Shown one piece after another: positions 23,376 to 31,550 of a stretch of DNA of 64,000 bases; the stretch's first letter is position 1, and the number at the start of each line of letters is the position of its first letter. The stretch spans positions 930,001 to 994,000 of the forward strand of contig JADJNZ010000001.1 in the NCBI GenBank assembly GCA_016714015.1. Direction: 5' to 3'. Position numbers and translations under genes: made by a program. The stretch comes from Gemmatimonadota bacterium. Lineage in GTDB: Bacteria; Gemmatimonadota; Gemmatimonadetes; Gemmatimonadales; Gemmatimonadaceae. The notes beneath the pieces were generated by a model. The model saw nothing but the letters and a program-made list of their open reading frames with translations. It was not told the origin of the DNA and did no database searches.

Positions 23376-24014
23376 ATGAGCATCGCCCATCTCCGAGAGG
23401 AGTACCGCCGCGAGCAACTGGACGAGCGTGATGTCGCCGCCGATCCGCTCGCGCAGTTCCACCACTGGTTCGAGCAGGCGCGCGCCGCCGAGGTGCACGA
23501 GCCCAACGCGATGGCGCTCGCGAGCGCCGACGCGCAAGGGCGACCGAGCGTGCGCACCGTGCTCCTCAAGGAGGCCGACGCGCGCGGCTTCGTCTTCTTC
23601 ACCGACTATCGGAGCCGGAAGGGGCAGGAGCTCGACCGGGACGGCGCGCGCGCGGCGATCTGCTTCTGGTGGGGTCCGCTCGAACGGCAGGTCCGGATCG
23701 AGGGCCGCGTGGAGCGGATCGCCGCCGCGGAGTCGGAAGCGTACTTCCGGCAGCGGCCGCGTGGGAGCCGACTGGGGGCGTGGGCCTCCGCGCAGAGTTC
23801 GGTGATCGTGAGTCGCGAGGGCCTTGAGGCGCGGCACGCGGAGCTGGACCGCCAGTACCCGGGCGAGGACGTCCCCCTTCCGCCCCATTGGGGCGGCTAC
23901 CGCGTGGTGCCGGATGCGTTCGAGTTCTGGCAGGGTCGGCCGAGTCGACTGCACGACCGGTTGCGGTATGTGCCGCAACGTGGGGGATGGAGGCTGGAGC
24001 GGCTCAGCCCTTGA
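23376..24014 (+). CDS. pdxH: Pyridoxamine/pyridoxine 5'-phosphate oxidase
   Basis: The 212-residue FMN enzyme makes pyridoxal phosphate. Motifs: HLREEYRREQLDERD, PSVRTVLLKEADARGFVFFT, YRSRKGQELDRDG, CFWWGPLERQVRIEGRVERI, and the C-terminal substrate site GYRVVPDAFEFWQGRPSRLHD with RLSP as the end. ATG 23376 has GACGGAG upstream; the longer open frame to 23229 overlaps the sigma-factor start. It is divergent from the sigma operon, and its product is the cofactor of the tyrosine phenol-lyase also encoded here. Confidence 0.96.
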   Translation: MSIAHLREEYRREQLDERDVAADPLAQFHHWFEQARAAEVHEPNAMALASADAQGRPSVRTVLLKEADARGFVFFTDYRSRKGQELDRDGARAAICFWWGPLERQVRIEGRVERIAAAESEAYFRQRPRGSRLGAWASAQSSVIVSREGLEARHAELDRQYPGEDVPLPPHWGGYRVVPDAFEFWQGRPSRLHDRLRYVPQRGGWRLERLSP

Positions 24015-24020
24015 ACGGCC

Positions 24021-24086
24021 GATGAAGGGTGAAGGATGAAAGAGGGGCGGCCGTGCGGCCGCCCCTTCTGCCTCCTGCCTTCTGCC
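24021..24086. repeat. Purine/pyrimidine heptad element around a terminator, copy 3
   Basis: The purine arm GATGAAGGGTGAAGGATGAA and the pyrimidine arm of CCTTCTG/CCTCCTG heptads surround the hairpin at 24043-24066. It is located between convergent pdxH and the TPR gene, as with copies 1 and 2. Confidence 0.6.
24043..24066. terminator. Bidirectional terminator between pdxH and TPR gene
   Basis: AGGGGCGGCCG and CGGCCGCCCCT form a 9-11 bp GC-rich stem with a minimal loop, followed by TCTGCC. It sits 28 bases after the pdxH stop and 22 bases before the convergent stop. Confidence 0.65.
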
Positions 24087-24088
24087 AG

Positions 24089-25003
24089 CTATCGCAGCGC
24101 CGCCAGGGCGTCCTTCGCCACCTTGAGCTGCGGGTCGAGCACGATGGCGCGCTCATACTGGGCCTTCGCGTCGGGCCTCTTCGACTGCTTCTCGAGGATC
24201 ATGCCGAGCCGGTAGTGCACGGCGGCGCGGCTCGGACGCGAGTTCTCGGGCGTCCAATCGGGCTCCGCGGCGAGGGCGCGCAGGACCTGCTCGCCGCGGG
24301 GCAGTTGCTGTCCGGTGGACGCGGCCAGGCGGCCGAGCTGGAATCGCAACGCGATATCGGCTGGCCGGGCCTTGAGCGCATCCTCGAGCGTGGCGAATGC
24401 GGCGGGGATGCGTCCCCACTGCTGCTGGCGCTGGGCGAGCGCGATCACGGCCCTCACGCTGTCCGGGGCGGCGGCGATGGCGGCACGGAGGGAACGCTCG
24501 ACGCCGGCGGTGTCCTTCTGGAAGGCGGCGATGTTGGCCGCCGCGAGGTGGCCGCGGTACGGACTGCGACTCGCGATCTCGCGCTGCTGCTCGCGCGCCT
24601 TCGCCGGGCTGCCGCCCATGAAGCCCGGGGCCTGGAGGTAGAAGCCGACGAGCCCGTCGCGCGCATCGAGCAGTGCGGGATCGAGTTCGACCGCGCGCTC
24701 GAACTCGGCCTTGATCCGGCGCGCCATGAACGGCTGGCGCACGGTGCTGGCGTCAGAGACCTGCGACCCGATGGCGTTGCCCAGCCAGAGATGATAGAGG
24801 CCGTTGCGACCGTCCTGCTCGATGGCGCGTTCGAACTGCGACTCGGCCTGCGCGGGCTTGTTCTCCCGCATCAGCCGCATCCCTGCATCGAACGCGGCCT
24901 TCCCCGCCTGCGCTTCAAGCGGGAAGACGAGGGTCGCCACCAAGAGTGCGGCGCGCAGGACCCACCGACGCGCCGCGTCCATCATCGAGTCCGCCGCCGT
25001 CAC
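24089..25003 (-). CDS. Exported tetratricopeptide-repeat protein
   Basis: The protein of about 304 residues is a signal-peptide-led TPR protein. The leader (MMDAARRWVLRAALLVATLV) ends near LEAQAG. TPR units such as AGMRLMRENKPAQAESQFER, RRIKAEFERAVELDP, GRIPAAFATLEDALKARP and KAQYERAIVLDPQLKVAKDA span the rest. The GTG at 25003 overlaps the rsgA stop by 4 bases and has GGAGG ten bases before it, so I prefer it over the internal ATG at 24985. It is probably a periplasmic scaffold. It is the last gene of the chain starting with fadI. Confidence 0.82.
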   Translation of the reverse strand: MTAADSMMDAARRWVLRAALLVATLVFPLEAQAGKAAFDAGMRLMRENKPAQAESQFERAIEQDGRNGLYHLWLGNAIGSQVSDASTVRQPFMARRIKAEFERAVELDPALLDARDGLVGFYLQAPGFMGGSPAKAREQQREIASRSPYRGHLAAANIAAFQKDTAGVERSLRAAIAAAPDSVRAVIALAQRQQQWGRIPAAFATLEDALKARPADIALRFQLGRLAASTGQQLPRGEQVLRALAAEPDWTPENSRPSRAAVHYRLGMILEKQSKRPDAKAQYERAIVLDPQLKVAKDALAALR

Positions 25004-25944
25004 CACTGATGGTCCTCCGAATCCGTGAGTTCGTCCCTCAGCTTCGCGTAGCTCTCGAAGCGGGTGGCCCTGATCGTTCCCGCCTGCACCGCCGCGATCA
25101 CCGCGCAGCCGGGTTCGCTGTCGTGCTGGCAATCCTGGAACCGGCATTCGCCGAGGAACGGCTTGAATTCGGGGAAGCACTGGTCGAGCGACTCCGAGGG
25201 CAGGCCCCACATCCCCACCTCGCGCAGTCCCGGCGTGTCGACGAGATATCCGCCGTCACCATCGGGGAGCGGGATGAGCTTGGCGCCGACCGTGGTGTGC
25301 CGCCCCTTGTTGACCGACTCCGAGATCTCCTGCGTCCGAAGGCCGAGCTCAGGGTGCAACGCATTGAGGAGCGACGACTTCCCGACACCGCTCGGCCCCG
25401 TGAAGGCAGTGATGCGGCCGTGGAGCTCCTGCCGCATCTCTTCGAGGCCATCCCCGCGCTTGACGCTGGTCCGATGCACCGGATACCCCGCCGCGACATA
25501 CGGTTCCACCAGCGCCTCCACGACGGCGGGATCGCCGAGTTCGACCTTGTTCACGACGAGATGCGCGTGGAGGTCGTTGGCCTCGCAGATGACGAGGAAG
25601 CGGTCGATCATCCGCACGTGCGGCTCGGGCTTCGCGACGGAGAAGACGACGAGCACCTGGTCGATGTTGGCCGCGAGCACGCGCTCGCCATGGCGGCCGC
25701 CGGGTTCGCGGCGCGCGAGGACGCCGCCCCGCGGCCCGATCGCGGTGATGCGCCAGCCGCTGTCGCGTTCGTCGGCCTCGATGGTGACATGGTCGCCGAC
25801 GGCGAGCTTGAGATGCCCCTTCATCTCCTGCTTGAGCCGCCCGGCGAGGGAGGCATCGGTCTCGGTGCCATCGTCGCGACGGATGCGCCAGATACCGCCG
25901 GTCCCCTCGGTCACGATCCCATTCGTCACCGGCGCCTCGCTCAC
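25000..25944 (-). CDS. rsgA: Ribosome small-subunit-dependent GTPase RsgA
   Basis: The 314-residue protein has the three RsgA parts: an N-terminal OB fold (residues about 8-75), a circularly permuted GTPase with G4 (VVNKVEL) before G1 (GPSGVGKSSLLNAL) and G3 (VDTPGLRE), and the C-terminal zinc site ECRFQDCQHDSEPGC. It checks the decoding centre in late 30S assembly. Start and stop overlap its neighbours by 4 bases on both sides. Its place in a fatty-acid oxidation and peptidase operon is unexpected. Confidence 0.96.
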   Translation of the reverse strand: MSEAPVTNGIVTEGTGGIWRIRRDDGTETDASLAGRLKQEMKGHLKLAVGDHVTIEADERDSGWRITAIGPRGGVLARREPGGRHGERVLAANIDQVLVVFSVAKPEPHVRMIDRFLVICEANDLHAHLVVNKVELGDPAVVEALVEPYVAAGYPVHRTSVKRGDGLEEMRQELHGRITAFTGPSGVGKSSLLNALHPELGLRTQEISESVNKGRHTTVGAKLIPLPDGDGGYLVDTPGLREVGMWGLPSESLDQCFPEFKPFLGECRFQDCQHDSEPGCAVIAAVQAGTIRATRFESYAKLRDELTDSEDHQW

Positions 25945-26291
25945 GCGGAGGCCTCGCGCGCGCGGATCAACGCATCGAGCACCCGCTGCACCTCCTCGAC
26001 CGGCATCGCCCCGAGGGCGGCCTTGGCCGCGGCGGAATCGGCCCCGTGCGCGAGGAAGTCCGACTCGAGGTGCCCTTCGACCCCCTGCTCACCGAAGCGC
26101 TTCCACTGCACAAAGAGGAAGAAGGCACCATACGCGCCCACGTCGGCATCGACCCGATCGGAGAGGATCTCGACGCTGTAGCTCCAGCCGTCGCGCCCCT
26201 CGAAGGCGGCGGGACGCGCGTGGACCGCCGCGTACCCGCCGATGGTGCGCTCGTCGCCCTTGGAGTGGTCCGCAGGAAGGAAGCGGCTCAT
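25941..26291 (-). CDS. Small protein of unknown function upstream of rsgA
   Basis: The gene encodes 116 residues from ATG 26291 (MSRFLPADHSKGDERTIGGY). It is soluble and has an aromatic-rich core (GAYGAFFLFVQWKRFGE) and an alanine-rich helical tail (SAAAKAALGAMPVEEVQRVL). I do not recognise the family. The longer frame to 26420 crosses the stop of the preceding peptidase gene and looks non-coding before the methionine. Its stop overlaps the rsgA start (ATGA), so it is translated with rsgA. Confidence 0.72.
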   Translation of the reverse strand: MSRFLPADHSKGDERTIGGYAAVHARPAAFEGRDGWSYSVEILSDRVDADVGAYGAFFLFVQWKRFGEQGVEGHLESDFLAHGADSAAAKAALGAMPVEEVQRVLDALIRAREASA

Positions 26292-26316
26292 CGGCGAGAC
26301 CGGCGGCGGCGCGGAA

Positions 26317-28002
26317 TCAGCGCGCCCTCGCGAGCGGATCGAGCGCGCGCCGCACGGGATGCGCGCCCCCGACGGTGAGGCGGTCGTCGAGGAAGTTCCA
26401 GGTGGTGAGTCCGTCGTCACTCTGCGGTTCGAGCATCATGGCCGCGACGAGCGCCATCGCCTGCTTGCCGCTGACCACCCAGCTCCCGCGCGGGACGGTG
26501 ACACGCTGCTCGGTCCAGCGCCCCTCGATCCGGACCTCGCTGTGACCCTGGAAGGGCCGTGCGCCCTTCACGATCGAATCGATGGTGAACGCCTCGGCGC
26601 GCCCGGTCCAGGGGCGGGTGAGTCGTCCGGCCTCGATGCCGTGCGCGAGGAGACGTTCGACGATCGGCGTCATCGACGAATCGAGGATCCATGCCTCGGG
26701 GAGCGCGCGAGTGAGCGTCGCCTCGAACCGGTCGTAGACCGGCATCGGCACCGGGGCGAAGACGCGGCCGCGCTTGAAGCCGCGGCGCACCCCGGCCTCG
26801 TGGCGCACCGTGTCGCCCATGGGGATCAGGGGCTCGACGAGCACCGGCGCGGTGAAGGGGCGGGTGGTCATCTGCGCACGGAGCGGGACCGGCGCGGCGA
26901 CGCCGCGCGCGAGCGCCTGCGAGCCGATGCGCGTGCGTGCCGTGAGCGTCCGCCCCTGCTCGCCGACGAGGCTCAGCAGCTCGCCGACGAAGGCATACGT
27001 CGCCTTCACGCGGCGCTCGAACGGGTCGTGCGAGTACGCCTCGCTCAGCACGCTCACGCGATTGCGCAGGCCGTAGTAGTTGGTGCCGAAGCGCGGCTTG
27101 TGCTCATAGGTGAGCCAGCCACCCTTGGCGAGCGATGCCGGGTCCTCGCGGCCGTTACTGGGGCCGGAGAAGTTGCCGTAGTCGAATGTCTCGAAGCCGC
27201 GGCGGGTCCGCACGCGCTCGCGCAGCGCGGGCAACAACGTGTCGCGCGTCCAGGGGCCGGCGGGTGCGAGCGCGCCGTCCATCGCGGCCGGGTGCAACGA
27301 CGGCGAGTAGGTGAGGGCATAGCCGTGGTACGATCCGTCGGTCGTGTGCAGGTCGACGAAGACGTCCGGATCCCACATGGCGAACATCGCGAGCGAGGCA
27401 CGCGACTCGGGGGCCTCGTTCTTGATGTAGTCGCGATTCAGGTCCATCTGGGCACCGTTGGGCCGCTGGCCCACGGTGGGCGGGCCATCCTGCTCGCCGC
27501 GCTGCCGCTCCTGCGGACCCCATGCATCGTTGCCGTCGGCGTTGTAGATCGGCACGGCGATGAGGATGATGGAGTCGAGCGCGTTCGGACGCGGGTCGAG
27601 CATCAGGTCCCGGAGCAGGGCCTGCAGCGCCTCCTTCCCCTCGACCTCCCCGCCGTGGATGTTGCCCTGCACGTACACGATCGGCTTGCCGCTCGCGCGG
27701 GACTCGAGCGGCGTGCGCACCAGCGGGCGCGAGACCACGACATAGGGAAGCTTCTTCCCCTGCACCGTCGCGCCGATGTCGCCGCGGACCCAGGCGGTCG
27801 GCGCCTTGGCCTGGAGCGCATCAAGGAAGCCGACGACGTCCGCGTAGCTCGATGTGGCCGTGTAGTTCGATGCCTCGGCGCGCGTCTGCTGCGCCGTGAT
27901 GGAGGCCGAAGGATGAAGGAAGAAGGTGAACGACGTCACCGCCATCATCCAGCGCCGGACCATCATTCCCCCGTCCACCTTCAGCCTTGATCGCGTGCTC
28001 AT
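26317..28002 (-). CDS. Exported M14-family zinc carboxypeptidase
   Basis: The 561-residue protein is read from ATG 28002, overlapping the fadJ stop. It has a leader with the hydrophobic run MMAVTSFTFFLHPSAS, then an M14 peptidase domain with zinc ligands in QGNIHGGEVEGKEAL and DLHTTDGSYHGYAL and a further conserved SEAYSHDPFERR. The C-terminal about 200 residues are an added domain common in large secreted M14 peptidases of this group. It would act in the periplasm or outside the cell on peptides or cell-wall fragments. The signal peptide is partly encoded by a copy of the heptad repeat (27901-27931). Confidence 0.9.
   Translation of the reverse strand: MSTRSRLKVDGGMMVRRWMMAVTSFTFFLHPSASITAQQTRAEASNYTATSSYADVVGFLDALQAKAPTAWVRGDIGATVQGKKLPYVVVSRPLVRTPLESRASGKPIVYVQGNIHGGEVEGKEALQALLRDLMLDPRPNALDSIILIAVPIYNADGNDAWGPQERQRGEQDGPPTVGQRPNGAQMDLNRDYIKNEAPESRASLAMFAMWDPDVFVDLHTTDGSYHGYALTYSPSLHPAAMDGALAPAGPWTRDTLLPALRERVRTRRGFETFDYGNFSGPSNGREDPASLAKGGWLTYEHKPRFGTNYYGLRNRVSVLSEAYSHDPFERRVKATYAFVGELLSLVGEQGRTLTARTRIGSQALARGVAAPVPLRAQMTTRPFTAPVLVEPLIPMGDTVRHEAGVRRGFKRGRVFAPVPMPVYDRFEATLTRALPEAWILDSSMTPIVERLLAHGIEAGRLTRPWTGRAEAFTIDSIVKGARPFQGHSEVRIEGRWTEQRVTVPRGSWVVSGKQAMALVAAMMLEPQSDDGLTTWNFLDDRLTVGGAHPVRRALDPLARAR
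27901..27931 (-). repeat. Heptad element copy 4, inside the M14 peptidase leader
   Basis: On the minus strand the sequence reads as CTTCTTCCTTCATCCTTCGG-type heptads, matching the pyrimidine arms near 12650, 21845 and 24075. Here it is in frame and encodes TFFLHPSAS of the signal peptide. A second short match (CCACCTTCAGCCTTGATC) lies 45 bases further upstream in the same gene. Confidence 0.5.
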
Positions 28003-30161
28003 ACCGGCTTCCCCGTCTTCGGATAGAATGTCCTGCCTTCCGTGGCCATCCGTTTCAGGATCGCCGCTGGTGTGAACCGTCCCGCGTGCTGCACGTCGAG
28101 CGACTCGAGCTGCTGCACGATCTCGGCGATGCCCACCGCGTCCGCGTGGCGGAACGGTCCGCCGCGGAAGGGGGGAAAGCCGATGCCGAACACGGCGCCG
28201 ATGTCGCCGTCGCGCGCCGACTTCACGATGCCCTCCTCCAGGCACCGCGCCGCTTCGTTCACCATCGCGAGCGAGAGGCGACGCTGGATCTCCTCGCGCG
28301 GCACCTCGCGGCGCCGTGACCCGCCCGCATAGAGCTGATACACGCTCTCGTCGACGCCGGTGCGCTTCCCGTTCTCGTCGTACGCATAGAAGCCCTGCTT
28401 CCCCTTCCGCCCGAGACGGCCGGCGCCGAGGACCTTCACCAGCGCCTCGCTCGGCTGCATCCGGCCCCCGAACGCGTCGGCCATGATAGCGCCGGACTTG
28501 CCGGCGATGTCGAGCCCGACCTCGTCGATGAGATTGATCGGCCCGACGGGGAACCCGAACTTCGTCATCGCCGCATCGATGGCGTCGATCGCCGCGCCCT
28601 CGTCGAGGAGCTTCCCCGCCTCGTTCACGTACGGCGCGAGGATCCGGTTCACGAAGAAGCTCGGCGCATCGTTCACGATGATGACCGTCTTGCCGATGCG
28701 ACGCCCGTACTCGACCACCGTGGCGGTGACCTCGGGTGCCGTCCGCGCGGTCACGATGACCTCGAGCAACGGCATCTTGTGCACGGGGGAGAAGAAGTGC
28801 ATCCCGATCACGCGCTCGGGGCGCTTGCTCCCGTCGGCCACCTTGGTGATCGGGATGGTGCTCGTGTTGGTCGCGAAGATCGCGGTGGGCGCGAGGACCG
28901 CCTCGGTCTCCTTAAGGACCGCGTGCTTGACCTTGAGGTCCTCGAACACCGCCTCGATCACGAGCGGGACCCGACCGAAGCCCGTGTACTCGACGGTCCC
29001 GGAGACGAGCCCCACCTGGTCCTCATACTGCTGGCGCGTGATGCGGCGCTTGGTGAGCCCGTCCTTGATCACATCGCGCACCGCGGCCACGCCCTTCGCC
29101 ACCCGGTTCGCGTCGGTGTCCTTGAAGCGGACCGGCACGCCCTGCATCACGCTCACCGCGGCGATGCCGGCGCCCATGAATCCCGTCCCGAGCACGGCGA
29201 TGCGGTCCACGGGCATCGGCTTCACGTCAGCGGGGACGCCGCTGTCCTTCTTGAGGGCGGTCGTCGCGTAGAAGAGGAACATCAACTCGCGGCAGACGGG
29301 CGTCATCGCCATCTCGCCGAAGAGCCGGGCCTCCTCGGCGTAGCCGTGGGCCTCGGAGGAGGCCGAGTAGCCGGCGCTCACCGCCTCGATGGCGGCCATG
29401 AGGGCCGGGTAGTGCCCGCCCGACTTCTTGAGCGTCTGCTCCTTCGCCTGACGGAAGACGACGGCGCGGCCGATCATGTTGTCGTCGAGGAGAATCTCCT
29501 TCGCCCCATGCTGCCGGCTCTCGCGCTGGCGCGGGATGGTGCCGGCGGCGAGCTCCTTCGCGCGCTGGATCGCGATGGCGCGGAGGATGCTCGGATGCAC
29601 CATCTCGTCCACCAGCCCGATCTGGAGCGCCTTCTTCGCGCGCACGTTCTTGCCGGTGAGGATCATGTCGAGCGCGGCCTGGAGACCCACGCGCTTGGGC
29701 AGGCGCTGCGTGCCGCCCGCGCCGGGGATGAGTCCGATCTTCACCTCCGGGAGCGCGAAGACGGTCTTGGGCGAGTCGGCGGCGATGCGATAGGCGCAGG
29801 CGAGCGCGAACTCGAGTCCGCCGCCCAGGCAGGCACCGTCGACGGCGACGACGACCGGGACGCGCCCCTTCTCGATGCGGTGGAACATCGCGTGCCCGAA
29901 GGCGCTCGCCTTGGCCGCGTCCGCCGCGACCTTGAACTCGAGGAACTGGTCGATGTCGGCGCCGGCGACGAAGTTGCCCTTCTTGCCGGAGATGAGTACC
30001 GCACCGACGATGCTGGTGTCCTTCTCGATCCGGTCGATGTGCGCCGTGAACTCGTCGATGACGGCCGGCGAGAACTTGTTGACCGACTCGCCGGGCAGGT
30101 CGAAGGTGAGGACGGCGATGCCGTCGACGACCTCGAGGGTGACGGCCTGTGAGGTGCTCAT
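27999..30161 (-). CDS. fadJ: Fatty-acid oxidation multifunctional enzyme (enoyl-CoA hydratase / 3-hydroxyacyl-CoA dehydrogenase)
   Basis: The 720-residue protein joins two enzymes. Residues 1 to about 190 are a crotonase with oxyanion and acid residues in VAGADIDQF, GACLGGGLEFALAC and LPEVKIGLIPGAGGTQRL. From about residue 312 comes the dehydrogenase: NAD motif VLGTGFMGAGIAAVS, catalytic histidine in VIGMHFFSPVHKMPLLEV and the C-terminal domain (GFPVGPINLIDEVGLD). It performs the second and third steps of beta-oxidation. The start overlaps the fadI stop (ATGA), matching the fadI-fadJ pairing known in other bacteria. Confidence 0.95.
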   Translation of the reverse strand: MSTSQAVTLEVVDGIAVLTFDLPGESVNKFSPAVIDEFTAHIDRIEKDTSIVGAVLISGKKGNFVAGADIDQFLEFKVAADAAKASAFGHAMFHRIEKGRVPVVVAVDGACLGGGLEFALACAYRIAADSPKTVFALPEVKIGLIPGAGGTQRLPKRVGLQAALDMILTGKNVRAKKALQIGLVDEMVHPSILRAIAIQRAKELAAGTIPRQRESRQHGAKEILLDDNMIGRAVVFRQAKEQTLKKSGGHYPALMAAIEAVSAGYSASSEAHGYAEEARLFGEMAMTPVCRELMFLFYATTALKKDSGVPADVKPMPVDRIAVLGTGFMGAGIAAVSVMQGVPVRFKDTDANRVAKGVAAVRDVIKDGLTKRRITRQQYEDQVGLVSGTVEYTGFGRVPLVIEAVFEDLKVKHAVLKETEAVLAPTAIFATNTSTIPITKVADGSKRPERVIGMHFFSPVHKMPLLEVIVTARTAPEVTATVVEYGRRIGKTVIIVNDAPSFFVNRILAPYVNEAGKLLDEGAAIDAIDAAMTKFGFPVGPINLIDEVGLDIAGKSGAIMADAFGGRMQPSEALVKVLGAGRLGRKGKQGFYAYDENGKRTGVDESVYQLYAGGSRRREVPREEIQRRLSLAMVNEAARCLEEGIVKSARDGDIGAVFGIGFPPFRGGPFRHADAVGIAEIVQQLESLDVQHAGRFTPAAILKRMATEGRTFYPKTGKPV

Positions 30162-31453
30162 GCGCGCTCCACCACCATCGCGAAGCCGAGTCCACCGGCC
30201 GCGCAGACGGTCATGAGGCCGAACTGCCCGCCGCGGCGGGCGAGCTCGTTCACCAGCGTGGTCGTGATGCGCGCGCCGGTGGCGCCGAACGGATGGCCGA
30301 TGGAGACCGAGCCGCCCATCACATTGAGCTTGCTGCGGTCCACGGTGCCCACCGGCGACGAGAATCCGGCGCGTTCGGCCCAGTGCTGGCTCTCGAAGCC
30401 ACGGAGGTTGCTCAGCACCTGTGCCGCGAAGGCCTCGTGCATCTCGACGAGATCCATGTCCTTGAGGGTGAGGCCGGCGCGCTTGAGCGCCATCGGCGCC
30501 GCGAGGACCGGCGCCTGGAGGAGCTGCTCGCCCGGGTCGAGCGCGGCATAGGCATAGCCGCGGATGTACGCCTTGGGCTGGTAGCCGGCGGCCTTCGCGA
30601 CATCCTCGCGCATGAGGAGCACCGCGGCGCCACCGTCCGTGAGCGGCGACGCATTGCCCGCGGTGACGCTGCCATAGCGTCGATCGAACACCGGCTTCAG
30701 CCCGGCGAGCGCCTCGGCGGTCGTGTCGGACCGGATGCCGTTGTCGCTCGTCATCGCCGTCTCGAACCGGGGCGGCACCATCACGGGCACGATCTCGGCG
30801 GTGAGGCGACCGTCGGCGGTGCCCTTGGCCGCGTTCAGGTGCGAGGCGAGCGCGAGCGCATCCTGCTCCTCGCGTGTCACGCCGTTGAGCTTCGCCATCT
30901 TCTCGGCCGACTGGCCCATCGTCTCGCCGGTGGTCGGTTCGGCGATGGCCGGCGTGATCGGGATGAAGTCCTTCGCGCGGATCTTGGCGAAGGCCTGGAC
31001 GCGCTGGGTGAGCGTCTTGGCCTTGCTCGCGGCGACGAGGGCGTCGGAGAACCCGCGCGAATGGAGGATCGGCACGTTCGAGAGCGACTCGGCCCCGCCG
31101 GCGATGGCGACCGTGGCGTGCCCGAGCGCGATCTGGTCGGCGGCGTTGGTGATCGCCTGGTTCGCCGAGGCGCAGGCGCGCGAGACGCTGTACGCATCCA
31201 GCGCCTTCGGCAGCAACGGCATGAGGGCGATCTCGCGCGCGATGTTGGGCGCGAGGACCGACGGCAGGACGGTGCCGAAGGTGAGGAGGTCGACCGACTT
31301 GGGGTCGAGATCGGTCCGGTGCACCAGTTCGCTGACGGCGATCTTGCCGAGCTCGATCGCGCTGAGCGACTTCAACAGGGTGCCGGACTTGGCGAAGGGT
31401 GTGCGGACGCCCGCGATGATGGCGACGCGCCGACCCGGTTCGTAGATGGGCAT
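30158..31453 (-). CDS. fadI: Acetyl-CoA acyltransferase (beta-oxidation thiolase)
   Basis: The 431-residue thiolase has the acylated cysteine in SRACASANQA, the conserved histidine in GHPFGATGARI and the second cysteine loop in CAAGGLGFAMV. The length and the segment FAKSGTLLKSLSAIELGK suit FadI rather than the shorter FadA. It cleaves 3-ketoacyl-CoA to acetyl-CoA. It is the first gene of the chain fadI, fadJ, M14 peptidase, small protein, rsgA, TPR. The only upstream signal is a TAGATT box six bases before the ATG, with no ribosome site. Confidence 0.95.
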   Translation of the reverse strand: MPIYEPGRRVAIIAGVRTPFAKSGTLLKSLSAIELGKIAVSELVHRTDLDPKSVDLLTFGTVLPSVLAPNIAREIALMPLLPKALDAYSVSRACASANQAITNAADQIALGHATVAIAGGAESLSNVPILHSRGFSDALVAASKAKTLTQRVQAFAKIRAKDFIPITPAIAEPTTGETMGQSAEKMAKLNGVTREEQDALALASHLNAAKGTADGRLTAEIVPVMVPPRFETAMTSDNGIRSDTTAEALAGLKPVFDRRYGSVTAGNASPLTDGGAAVLLMREDVAKAAGYQPKAYIRGYAYAALDPGEQLLQAPVLAAPMALKRAGLTLKDMDLVEMHEAFAAQVLSNLRGFESQHWAERAGFSSPVGTVDRSKLNVMGGSVSIGHPFGATGARITTTLVNELARRGGQFGLMTVCAAGGLGFAMVVERA

Positions 31454-31459
31454 GGGGGA

Positions 31460-31465
31460 AATCTA
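31460..31465 (-). promoter_or_regulatory. Candidate -10 box for the fadI operon
   Basis: TAGATT, six bases (TCCCCC) and ATG of fadI follow one another on the minus strand without a ribosome site, as expected for a leaderless transcript. No good -35 is seen. Confidence 0.45.
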
Positions 31466-31491
31466 GGCGGAAGGCCGAAGGAGGAAGGGGG
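31465..31491 (-). repeat. Heptad element copy 5, upstream of fadI
   Basis: The minus strand carries CCCTTCCTCCTTCGGCCTTC, the pyrimidine arm of the heptad family. Here there is no terminator; the arm runs directly into the TAGATT box of fadI, so it may form part of the upstream promoter DNA. Confidence 0.45.
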
Positions 31492-31538
31492 AACGCCGAG
31501 TCCGCCCGCGGCCGCTCGCGGCGGCGGCGTCCCGGCGG

Positions 31539-31544
31539 TAAGCT
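31539..31544 (+). promoter_or_regulatory. Candidate -10 box for glpD
   Basis: TAAGCT is followed by six bases (CCCCGC) and the glpD ATG. No ribosome site exists. The spacing is identical to fadI and sseA. Confidence 0.45.
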
Positions 31545-31550
31545 CCCCGC

